DNA of 10,952 bases from assembly GCA_020346805.1 (NCBI GenBank), contig CP070790.1:3485191-3496142 (forward strand). The letters run 5' to 3'. A model generated the notes under the pieces. That model was not told the DNA's origin and ran no database searches. It saw only the letters and a list, made by a program, of their open reading frames with translations. Of this stretch, positions 1 through 5,390 are shown piece after piece (within the stretch, counting starts at the first letter, position 1; every line of letters starts with the position of its first letter). Source of the stretch: Planctomycetota bacterium (lineage in GTDB: Bacteria; Planctomycetota; Phycisphaerae; UBA1845; PWPN01). The position numbers were made by a program, and so were the translations under genes.

Positions 1-80
1 AGAAAAAGACCGGCAACCAGGCATGATAATGCGGCCAGAGATGTTGAGAAGTTAATCGATCGTAAGTTATTACTTGTCAT
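1..80 (-). CDS. N-terminal fragment of a protein with a hydrophobic leader (runs off left edge)
   Basis: An open frame starts with ATG at 80-78 and continues off the window, giving 26 complete codons. The visible product begins MTSNNLRSINF and then becomes hydrophobic (residues about 13-26, with a Cys at residue 20). This looks like a signal peptide or signal anchor with one Arg in the n-region. A good Shine-Dalgarno, GAAGGAA (96-90), lies 9 nt upstream of the ATG and is the main reason to believe the start. The Cys is not in a clean lipobox because the hydrophobic stretch continues past it. The gene lies downstream of the tRNA-Leu gene on the same strand and could share its transcript. Too little is visible to assign a family. 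Confidence 0.6.
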   Translation of the reverse strand, partial: MTSNNLRSINFSTSLAALSCLVAGLF

Positions 81-133
81 GGTAATTTATTCCTTCAAAT
101 TACATGTTGAGTACGGTTGCATCTATGAGACGA

Positions 134-192
134 ATGCATCGTTTTGATGCATGGGGATTACTTTTGCGAAAGCGGGTAACCAGGAAGCCCGC
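134..192 (-). terminator. Possible weak hairpins after the tRNA gene
   Basis: Read on the minus strand below the tRNA, a 5-bp G+C stem (GCGGG at 192-188 with CCCGC at 176-172, 11-nt loop) is followed by TTTCGC. Farther on, a 7-bp perfect stem (152-146 with 140-134, 5-nt loop) is seen. Neither has a proper U-tract. They may be processing or weak termination structures between the tRNA and the edge gene, or chance. Confidence 0.2.
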
Positions 193-226
193 GGCGGTGA
201 GTTCGGCGTCATCGACAGCCTGTAAT

Positions 227-310
227 TGCGGATGAGAGGATTTGAACCTCCACGGGGTTGCCCCCACAGGCACCTGAAGCCTGCGCGTCTGCCAGTTCCG
301 CCACATCCGC
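227..310 (-). tRNA. tRNA-Leu (anticodon CAG)
   Basis: The minus strand reads as an 84-nt class II tRNA. The 7-bp acceptor stem is GCGGATG with CATCCGC, and the discriminator base is A at 227. The anticodon arm is CAGGC-TTCAGGT-GCCTG, which puts CAG at positions 34-36 and so decodes CUG (Leu). A long variable arm (GTGGGGGCAACCCCG region) and a T-arm with the TTCAAAT loop follow. The CCA end is not encoded; the bases after the discriminator are ATT. The gene is intact and has a well-matched promoter 24 bp upstream. Confidence 0.97.
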
Positions 311-333
311 TTCGGGTATTTGGTCAGACGTTT

Positions 334-362
334 ATTAAAGTTTCCCGCTGATGAATTGTCAA
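334..362 (-). promoter_or_regulatory. Sigma-70-type promoter of the tRNA-Leu gene
   Basis: On the minus strand, a perfect -35 box TTGACA (362-357) is followed after exactly 17 bp by a -10 box TTTAAT (339-334, 5 of 6 to consensus). Transcription would begin near 327-328, giving a 5' leader of about 17 nt before the mature tRNA 5' end at 310. Confidence 0.8.
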
Positions 363-427
363 TAACAGTCGGTAGTAGGGCTGAGTGTGGGGAATATTTC
401 ACGTCCGAAAAGTAGTTGATATCGCAA

Positions 428-449
428 TATTGCTCAGGTTGGAGCAATA
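428..449. promoter_or_regulatory. Perfect inverted repeat, candidate activator (enhancer) site
   Basis: TATTGCTC (428-435) and GAGCAATA (442-449) form a perfect 8-bp dyad with a 6-bp spacer. The left arm overlaps a 10-bp palindrome, GCAATATTGC (424-433). The dyad is centred at 438.5, 80.5 bp upstream of the -12 C of the sigma-54 promoter at 505-520, or about -92 from the predicted start. Upstream dyads at roughly -90 to -150 are the usual binding sites of NtrC-family activators. The arrangement also loosely resembles NtrC sites, which carry TGC/GCA half-sites. The assignment is inference. Confidence 0.5.
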
Positions 450-504
450 ATCCGCCGAGAGGGTCGTTAAGTATATTGGTTACCGATTTTTTCGGGTGCT
501 AGGA

Positions 505-520
505 TGGCATAAAGATTGCT
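505..520 (+). promoter_or_regulatory. Sigma-54 (RpoN) -24/-12 promoter
   Basis: TGGCATAAAGATTGCT matches the established sigma-54 consensus TGGCACGNNNNTTGCW. The -24 GG is at 506-507, the -12 GC at 518-519, and the GG-to-GC distance is the obligatory 12 bp. Only the C and G at consensus positions 6 and 7 differ. Transcription should start near 531, giving a leader of about 36 nt to the ATG at 567. Such promoters need an AAA+ activator, and one is encoded at 5391-6785. Confidence 0.65.
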
Positions 521-566
521 TTAGTGGTAGTGATAGGGGGGATGGCCGATATTTGGAGCCAGAGCC

Positions 567-782
567 ATGAAGGATGCCGACTACAATAATTCGTTTGTCG
601 GAGAAGTTTCCGACGGTGATGACGGGATTGGGTTATTCCCAACTGTCGAGTATGGCGTATCGGCATGTGCGGTCCCGGTACCGATTTCCACCACCGACGA
701 TGGCGATTATTTTGTTAGCTCGTCGGGACTGACACCGGTTCAAGAATTGGCCCAGGCGTTGGGGCTTACGGATATCGACTGA
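567..782 (+). CDS. Small acidic protein of unknown function (71 aa)
   Basis: I do not recognise this protein. It is strongly acidic, with more than ten Asp or Glu and a single Lys (residue 2) as the only Lys or Arg. It has no signal peptide or membrane segment. A DG-rich N-terminal third is followed by a Ser/Thr-rich middle. The C-terminus (about residues 55-71, GLTPVQELAQALGLTDID) could form a short amphipathic helix. Codon use is G/C-rich at third positions, like the recognised genes here and unlike the A+T-rich flanks, which argues for real coding. GGAG (555-558) lies 8 nt before the ATG. A sigma-54 promoter with an upstream dyad points at it. The neighbours are a divergent tRNA gene and a long gene-free stretch. 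It could be a regulated small effector or adaptor, or a fortuitous ORF. Confidence 0.5.
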   Translation: MKDADYNNSFVGEVSDGDDGIGLFPTVEYGVSACAVPVPISTTDDGDYFVSSSGLTPVQELAQALGLTDID

Positions 783-1476
783 CCTTGAATCCGGGGCATG
801 TCTTTTGATTTCAGGGGTACACAGGATGCGTAAAAGTATCGACTGAGTACCGGAGCGGAAATCGTCGCAAAGCCGGTCGATTATAGATCGTAGATGTAAC
901 CCTGGGGGAGATTATATTCATAGTTTGCATATCTATCTTTTCATATCTGTGGGGCGGTTTCGTATTGGACATATTAAGCAGAAATTAGTTTTGGCGAGGG
1001 GATTGTTATCCGACTCTATATCTTACTTGTTTTGACACGTTCTAATATTGTTGAACTATGGGCGTCTGATAACTTTTTCATGTCTTCCGAAAGATAAAAT
1101 AAGGCAATTGTCACCTTCAATTTTGGGGCACTCATTAAGGTCTGCCGTCATTATCGGATGTTCAGGAACAATAGTGACTATTTTTGATTACATCCCATAA
1201 AACAGGCGAGCAAGAGTTGTTATTTCTTGTTTTGTTTCCCCATAGCCAGACAATCAAGTCCTCACTAACTAAAAATTCCATTTCCCAAATTGTTTGATAC
1301 CAGAAGCGAAAATGATAATTCTTGATTATTTCAGTTTGTTATGACTATCTAATTAAGAATGTGTCTTTTTTATAACGACATAATCTTTATGAAAAGTCGG
1401 GGGTGGGTATTTTTTTAATAATGATGTTCCGATAACTGGTAGGCTTATCTCCAGGAAATTAGGGAGATAAATTTCT
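783..1476. other. Gene-free stretch of about 700 bp before the surface-protein gene
   Basis: No credible ORF or RNA gene is visible. The stretch is A+T-rich and loses the coding-like third-position pattern right after the TGA at 780-782. Contents noted: a 10-bp direct repeat TATCGACTGA, which ends the small ORF (773-782) and recurs at 837-846; a partial sigma-54-like match, TGGCGAGGGGATTGTT (992-1007, -12 element GT instead of GC); and a TATAAC hexamer at 1371-1376 without a convincing -35. It may be a long 5' leader of the next gene, or hold a decayed gene or an unrecognised small RNA. Confidence 0.5.
1445..1470 (+). promoter_or_regulatory. Stem-loop in the leader, just upstream of the surface-protein RBS
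   Basis: TTATCTCC (1445-1452) and GGAGATAA (1463-1470) form a perfect 8-bp stem with a 10-nt loop. It ends 6 nt before the Shine-Dalgarno TAAGGAG (1477-1483) of the gene at 1492. Its position suggests an mRNA-stability or translation-control hairpin, or an operator. It matches no named riboswitch that I can see. Confidence 0.4.
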
Positions 1477-1491
1477 TAAGGAGCAGAATCT

Positions 1492-3627
1492 ATGCGATTC
1501 AGGAAAAAACTATTGGCCGTTTGTGTTTTGGTGGCGGTTTTATTTGTCCTGGAGACGGCAGACGCTGGTGACTGGACAATTACCGGAGGTGGAACCTATG
1601 CCATTAGTAGCCAGATTGGTGGTGGAGCAAACCTGACGGCAGGCGATTCGATTATTTGTGATGGTAGTGTTGACACAAATGCGGTTACCATCCAGATCGA
1701 CTCGGCAGCAGTGCCGGCTTTGGGCGATGCTGCAGGAGCTGCGCTTAACATTTCGGCTGCTGTGGCGGTTACCATTGAGTTTGCGGGTACTAATCAAGTT
1801 CCACTCGGGAACGGGGCCAACACGTCGATCTTGATCAACGCGGGCGGCGGATCACTGGCAATTACTAATGCCGGTGGAGCTACCGGATATTTCAATTTTT
1901 CGGCTAACACTGACAAGATGCTAACCATAGATGGTCCGATTACGGGCGCGGATGTGGTCAACAAGTTTGTTGTGGGGAACAATACCCTCAAGACCACAAC
2001 GGCGACGGTAACCTTGAACGAAGTTACGCTGGGTGGTGCCAATGCCTTGATCGAGGTTGACGAGAATTGCACAATCACGACCTGCGATCTAACCGCTAAT
2101 GCCACGGTGGATGTGGCTGATACCAAGATCCTGACGGTCACCAATGGTATAGATACGCAAACCAATACCCTTACTTTAAACAATACCGGGACGGTAAGCC
2201 GAGTCGATGTAGACGGTGCCGCGGGCGAGGTAGAGATTGATGCGGCTGGTACGGTTACTGCCCTGAATGTCACAGCGGCCGGTACGGTGGATGTGGATCA
2301 GAGTTGTACAGTTACCACTTTGACCCTTACAGGTGCCGGTACAATCGATGTGGCCGATACCAAGACCCTGACCGCGACCAACCCGGCGGATCTGCAAAAT
2401 AACGCTCTTACTTTGGCTGGCACCGGTACCCTTTCAGCACTTGATGCCAATGTAGCCGGCAATACGAGGACACTTACCATGGCAACCGGCGCCAATATGA
2501 CCATTACTAATTTGACGACTGGTTTTGCCGGTACGCCGGGCATACTGCAGATTGCCGGTGCGGGTAGCTGTACGGTAGCAGCACTTACCAACTTGACTGG
2601 TAATGGTGACAAGATTCAGAAATTAGGGGCGGGCACGCTAACATTGACTCCTGGTATTACTACCTCATTTGCGAATGGTACCGCTGCGTTACTGGATATC
2701 GATGATGGTACGGTGGTGATTGGGACCAACGGTGGCGCCAACGAGGATATTACATTCAGTGATGATGGTGATGAAATTACGGTAGCCAACGGAGCGACAT
2801 TGACGACTTATGGTGCGTTAACCGTGGGGGCTGCCGGTGCTAACGTCAACCTGGATGCCGCCACTGGTTCGACGGTGAATTTCAGTTCCAATGATGCGGA
2901 AAATATCACCGGCGTGGCCAATAATGACTTCAATATTCTTGGTACACTAAATATCAACGGTACGGGGGCCTATACTATCCAGGATGCTTTCGAATATAAC
3001 TTCAATGATGTGAACATCAGTACCGGGGCATCTCTAATTAACAATCAGGCAAATGGTATAATGCACTTTGTGCCTAATGGAACGGTTGCCCTGGCGGGCA
3101 ACGGCACATTAACCATTAACGGTCAAGCGGTGGGAACCAGGATTACGGTGGATACCACGAATGCTACAGGCTCATTTACCCTGAATCGTTATGGTTCAAC
3201 CAACCTGACGATCAATAATGCGGATATTTCACATTGTACTTATCTGAGCAATACCGGTTTGGCGGCGGAATGTGATATTACCTTGACCGGAGTGGCTTAT
3301 GGCACCGGTGTTCTTGGCTGGACAGGAACCTGCAATCCGACGTCAGCACCGACGCCAACCCCGACGCCAACCCCGACGCCTGTTCCTACACCTACACCTA
3401 CACCTACTCCTGTCCCGACTCCGACTCCTGCACCTACGCCGGCTCCGACACCATCGCCGACCCCGGCGCCGACTCCGACTCCGGTACCAGAAGAGGTGCT
3501 GGCGGATACCCCGGAGACGACGCCCACTATACCTGCACCATTCCCCTGTGCCGCAGGTGTGGTTGAGGGGGCGGTTATGACCTTCTTGGGACTTACACTG
3601 CTGCAGAGGCGGAGGCGAAGGTTTTAG
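1492..3627 (+). CDS. Secreted beta-repeat surface protein with Pro-Thr stalk and C-terminal sorting-type tail (711 aa)
   Basis: The start is fixed by Shine-Dalgarno TAAGGAG (1477-1483) 8 nt before the ATG. Residues 1-25 are a Sec signal peptide (MRFRKK, hydrophobic core, cleavage near ADA|GDW). Residues about 26-613 are Gly/Thr/Asn/Ala-rich beta-strand repeats of the autotransporter-passenger or beta-helix kind. KLGAGTLTL at 377-385 fits the autotransporter-associated beta-strand repeat, and a 79-residue duplication is visible (from 188 and from 267). Residues 616-666 are a Pro-Thr linker of nearly pure TP with P/V/A/S variants. The tail is PCAAG (685-689), a hydrophobic segment (690-704) and QRRRRRF (705-711). 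This is the same three-part plan as PEP-CTERM, MYXO-CTERM and GlyGly-CTERM sorting signals. It is probably exported, processed and surface-anchored. No catalytic domain is seen. It ends in tandem TAG TAG codons followed by a terminator. Confidence 0.88.
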   Translation: MRFRKKLLAVCVLVAVLFVLETADAGDWTITGGGTYAISSQIGGGANLTAGDSIICDGSVDTNAVTIQIDSAAVPALGDAAGAALNISAAVAVTIEFAGTNQVPLGNGANTSILINAGGGSLAITNAGGATGYFNFSANTDKMLTIDGPITGADVVNKFVVGNNTLKTTTATVTLNEVTLGGANALIEVDENCTITTCDLTANATVDVADTKILTVTNGIDTQTNTLTLNNTGTVSRVDVDGAAGEVEIDAAGTVTALNVTAAGTVDVDQSCTVTTLTLTGAGTIDVADTKTLTATNPADLQNNALTLAGTGTLSALDANVAGNTRTLTMATGANMTITNLTTGFAGTPGILQIAGAGSCTVAALTNLTGNGDKIQKLGAGTLTLTPGITTSFANGTAALLDIDDGTVVIGTNGGANEDITFSDDGDEITVANGATLTTYGALTVGAAGANVNLDAATGSTVNFSSNDAENITGVANNDFNILGTLNINGTGAYTIQDAFEYNFNDVNISTGASLINNQANGIMHFVPNGTVALAGNGTLTINGQAVGTRITVDTTNATGSFTLNRYGSTNLTINNADISHCTYLSNTGLAAECDITLTGVAYGTGVLGWTGTCNPTSAPTPTPTPTPTPVPTPTPTPTPVPTPTPAPTPAPTPSPTPAPTPTPVPEEVLADTPETTPTIPAPFPCAAGVVEGAVMTFLGLTLLQRRRRRF
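2053..2526 (+). repeat. Internal 79-residue (237-bp) tandem duplication in the surface protein
   Basis: The segment from residue 188 ([10 protein letters not shown]...) and the segment from residue 267 ([10 protein letters not shown]...) align along their length. They share DVADTK at 207-212 and 286-291, followed by LTxTN, and then LTL-xx-TGT. The offset is a constant 79 residues. At DNA level the copies are clearly diverged, so the duplication is old. The outer boundaries are approximate. Confidence 0.65.
3337..3489 (+). repeat. Low-complexity Pro-Thr codon repeat
   Basis: Runs of CCGACG, CCAACC, CCTACA and CCGACT units encode the TP-rich stalk (residues 616-666) of the surface protein. Threonine and proline codons vary between blocks (ACG/CCA, then ACA/CCT, then ACT/CCG), which suggests stepwise expansion of several short units. 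Such tracts vary in length between strains and mis-assemble easily. Confidence 0.8.
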
Positions 3628-3650
3628 TAGATTATTTACATAATCCAACC

Positions 3651-3690
3651 AAAGGGCCGCCCGGCTATTAAAGGGCGGCCCTTTTCTTTA
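3651..3690 (+). terminator. Strong rho-independent terminator after the surface-protein gene
   Basis: AAAGGGCCGCCC (3651-3662) pairs perfectly over 12 bp with GGGCGGCCCTTT (3673-3684), with a 10-nt loop. The stem runs straight into TTTTCTTT. It lies 24 bp after the TAG stop and isolates the surface-protein gene from the isomerase. The A-run on the 5' side would also allow some function on the other strand. Confidence 0.95.
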
Positions 3691-3700
3691 GGTGTTGGGC

Positions 3701-3728
3701 TTGAAAAGTATTGGTCTTCGTATAGTAT
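3701..3728 (+). promoter_or_regulatory. Candidate sigma-70 promoter of the isomerase gene
   Basis: TTGAAA (3701-3706) and TAGTAT (3723-3728) are separated by 16 bp. They lie just after the terminator and would give a leader of about 45 nt to the ATG at 3779. Each box has 4 to 5 matches to consensus, so this is plausible but unproven. Confidence 0.45.
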
Positions 3729-3778
3729 GTTTATCAGCGACCAGATATTTTGATTATTTACTCGAGGAGAATAGAAAT

Positions 3779-4609
3779 ATGCCGATCATCAGTGCATTTG
3801 CCGACGAAATAGATGCGGATCCCAAAGTTCAGATGGATGTTCTTGAAGACAATGGGGTGAAATACATTGACCTCCGCGGTGCGTATGGCGAAAACGTGAT
3901 GAAATTTTCGAAGGATCGCTGTGGAGAGCTGAAGAAAATGTTCGGCGATCGCGGTTTTGGGATAGCATGTATCGGTTCGCCGATCGGCAAGATTCGACTG
4001 GACGAGGATTTGGATAAACACTTTGACGATTTCAAACATGCGGTTGATTTGGCGGAGTTTTTCAAGTCGAAATATATCCGTATATTCAGTTTTTACCCGC
4101 CGGAGGGTGAGGATGTAGCCCAATACCGGGGTGTAATCGTTGATAGATTGGCCCAACAAGTGGATTATGTTTCCGATCGAGACGTCATACTGGTATTGGA
4201 AAACGAGTCAAATCTTTTTGGGGCCTATCCCGAACGATGTGTCTATCTTTTTGCGGCCATTAAATCCGACAAGTTGGTTGGGGCTTTCGATCCGGCCAAT
4301 TTTGTAGTGATGGATGTTAAGGATGTATATAAGACCTGTTGGCTGCCTTTGCGTGATTATAATGGGTATTTTCATATAAAGGATTTTGTATACGGCGAGA
4401 AAGAGCATGCGGTTCCCGCGGGCGAAGGTGATGGCAACATCCCAGAGATTCTCCGCGATGCAGCCGATCGAGGTTATGACGGATTTTTGACATTGGAGCC
4501 TCATCTAGCCAAGGCAGAGCACTCAAGCGGGGTTACCGGCCCGGCATTGTTCAAAGTGGCTACTGATGCCCTGAAGAAAATCTGTGCCGATGTGGGCTGG
4601 AAAGTATGA
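3779..4609 (+). CDS. Sugar phosphate isomerase/epimerase, xylose-isomerase-like TIM barrel (276 aa)
   Basis: I chose the ATG at 3779. It has Shine-Dalgarno GAGGAGA (3764-3770) 8 nt upstream and gives the family-typical start MPIISAFADEI. An in-frame start at 3692 would add 29 unconserved residues and overlap the promoter. The fold is that of AP-endonuclease-family-2 / xylose isomerase-like barrels. Likely divalent-metal ligands, one per strand end, are Glu141 (in LENESN), Asp171 (in FDPANF), His199 (in FHIKDF) and Glu240 (in LEPH). SPIGKI at 67-72 is also typical of this subfamily. The family isomerises or epimerises sugars or inositol-type compounds in the cytoplasm. The exact substrate cannot be told from sequence. 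It appears monocistronic, between a terminator and a 350-bp gap. Confidence 0.88.
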   Translation: MPIISAFADEIDADPKVQMDVLEDNGVKYIDLRGAYGENVMKFSKDRCGELKKMFGDRGFGIACIGSPIGKIRLDEDLDKHFDDFKHAVDLAEFFKSKYIRIFSFYPPEGEDVAQYRGVIVDRLAQQVDYVSDRDVILVLENESNLFGAYPERCVYLFAAIKSDKLVGAFDPANFVVMDVKDVYKTCWLPLRDYNGYFHIKDFVYGEKEHAVPAGEGDGNIPEILRDAADRGYDGFLTLEPHLAKAEHSSGVTGPALFKVATDALKKICADVGWKV

Positions 4610-4643
4610 CTTTAGTTGAAGTGCATGTCTTGTTTTTTGATTA

Positions 4644-4661
4644 GTGTTTTAAAAAAAACAC
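4644..4661. terminator. Possible weak A+T hairpin after the isomerase gene
   Basis: GTGTTTT (4644-4650) and AAAACAC (4655-4661) can pair around four A residues, 34 bp past the isomerase stop. The stem is short and nearly all A-U and no good U-tract follows on the plus strand, so termination there is doubtful. Confidence 0.25.
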
Positions 4662-4726
4662 AATATGATCCCATCTTGCATATAATGTTGATCTGCCACA
4701 ACGGTCCTATAAGTTACTGTAATGAC

Positions 4727-4799
4727 AGACGGTTAAGGAAAAGGCGCGATCCGATGCTCCCTTTTTTGTTGCGTGGAGGCAACAGCCGATAGCCCGTCT
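4727..4799 (+). other. Possible structured RNA or leader element
   Basis: AGACGG (4727-4732) can pair with CCGTCT (4794-4799) and enclose a 5-bp hairpin, GTTGC (4768-4772) with GCAAC (4779-4783), loop GTGGAG. A further 7-bp pairing, ATCCGAT (4749-4755) with ATCGGAT (4814-4820), is possible but would compete in part. I recognise no riboswitch family. It sits about 170-240 bp before the PilZ gene and could be a small RNA, a leader, or chance pairing. Confidence 0.25.
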
Positions 4800-4826
4800 A
4801 TTGTGGAATTATCGATCGGATGGCAT

Positions 4827-4844
4827 GAGTTATATTCATAACTC
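4827..4844. promoter_or_regulatory. Perfect inverted repeat upstream of the PilZ promoter
   Basis: GAGTTAT (4827-4833) and ATAACTC (4838-4844) form a perfect 7-bp dyad around ATTC. The centre (4835.5) is 80.5 bp upstream of the -12 C of the sigma-54-like promoter at 4902-4917. That is the same spacing as the dyad and promoter before the small acidic ORF. TTTATT follows the right arm, so a weak A+T hairpin terminator is an alternative reading. Confidence 0.4.
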
Positions 4845-4901
4845 TTTATTAAAAGATTACTTATAAACATGGCCGTGTTTTCCAGAGAGTGATCTACGAA
4901 C

Positions 4902-4917
4902 TGGTCTGAGTTTTGCG
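4902..4917 (+). promoter_or_regulatory. Sigma-54-like -24/-12 promoter of the PilZ gene
   Basis: TGGTCTGAGTTTTGCG carries the invariant -24 GG (4903-4904) and -12 GC (4915-4916) at the required 12-bp spacing, plus TTGC and a G at consensus position 7. The C, A and C of TGGCAC are replaced, so it is weaker than the site at 505-520. The start would be near 4928, 38 nt before the ATG at 4966. No good sigma-70 boxes were seen for this gene. Confidence 0.42.
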
Positions 4918-4965
4918 TATTGATATTTGTGTTGTGAAAGATGTGACTGCTTAGTTGTATAGGTT

Positions 4966-5370
4966 ATGGGGGCAAGGACGGAGATCCGCCTGGGGCGTCA
5001 AGTTATGCATGAAGAACGACGTCAACATCGGCGGCTTAATATAAGACTGCCACTCGAATGCTATCCTGCTGGTACCGAACGCGAGCGAGTGTTGCGTACT
5101 GTAACCAGGGATATCAGTACGGGGGGTATGTATTTTGAGATGCCGTTGTTTTCTGAGGTATCTGTGCCGAAAATCAATTCTTTGCTGGATGTGGAATTAA
5201 CGGTTCCCCCGGGTGACGGATATTTTCCCTATGTAGGGCATGTCAGGAGTGTAGCGGAAGTCGTACGTTGTGAACCTTTGCCGGCTAACGAGGGTTCTCA
5301 ACCGGATCTACCTTCGCATATCGGGGTGGCGGCTAAGTTTCATGAACCGCTGAAGTTAAACTTTCCATAA
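4966..5370 (+). CDS. PilZ-domain protein, probable cyclic-di-GMP receptor (134 aa)
   Basis: A single PilZ domain fills the protein. The c-di-GMP-binding signature is complete: an arginine-rich RxxxR segment (ERRQHRR, residues 17-23) at the N-terminus and DxSxxG (Asp49, Ser51, Gly54 in DISTGG). A hydrophobic beta-strand ending with GVAAKF lies near the C-terminus. No membrane segment or extra output domain is seen, so it would act as a cytoplasmic c-di-GMP-responsive adaptor. Such proteins typically act on motility, exopolysaccharide or surface-protein functions. The start is uncertain. ATG 4966 directly follows an in-frame stop and has only AGG 2 nt away. ATG 5005 (121 aa, MHEERRQHRR) has a weak GGGG at 4992-4995 and a more typical PilZ N-terminus. 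The gene converges on the response regulator with a 20-bp gap. Confidence 0.88.
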   Translation: MGARTEIRLGRQVMHEERRQHRRLNIRLPLECYPAGTERERVLRTVTRDISTGGMYFEMPLFSEVSVPKINSLLDVELTVPPGDGYFPYVGHVRSVAEVVRCEPLPANEGSQPDLPSHIGVAAKFHEPLKLNFP

Positions 5371-5390
5371 CCCTGGAGGACTATACGGGA

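Noticed and set aside
100..447. 115-codon minus-strand ORF
   Set aside because: It reads straight through the tRNA-Leu gene; the WRNWQTRRLQVPVGATPWRFKS-type peptide is the well-known mistranslation of a bacterial tRNA-Leu.
992..1007. TGGCGAGGGGATTGTT as a functional sigma-54 promoter of the surface-protein gene
   Set aside because: The -12 element is GT instead of GC, no dyad lies at the spacing seen at the other two sites, and the leader would be nearly 500 nt. It is noted only as a partial match.
3297..3648. Gly/Val-, Arg- and His/Arg-rich ORFs over the Pro-Thr stalk
   Set aside because: These are shifted or antisense readings of the low-complexity CCNACN repeat of the surface-protein gene.
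4727..4799. Cyclic-di-GMP (GEMM) riboswitch before the PilZ gene
   Set aside because: The conserved GEMM core (GGCAAACC ... GACGCAAAGCC) is not present; only generic hairpins are seen.
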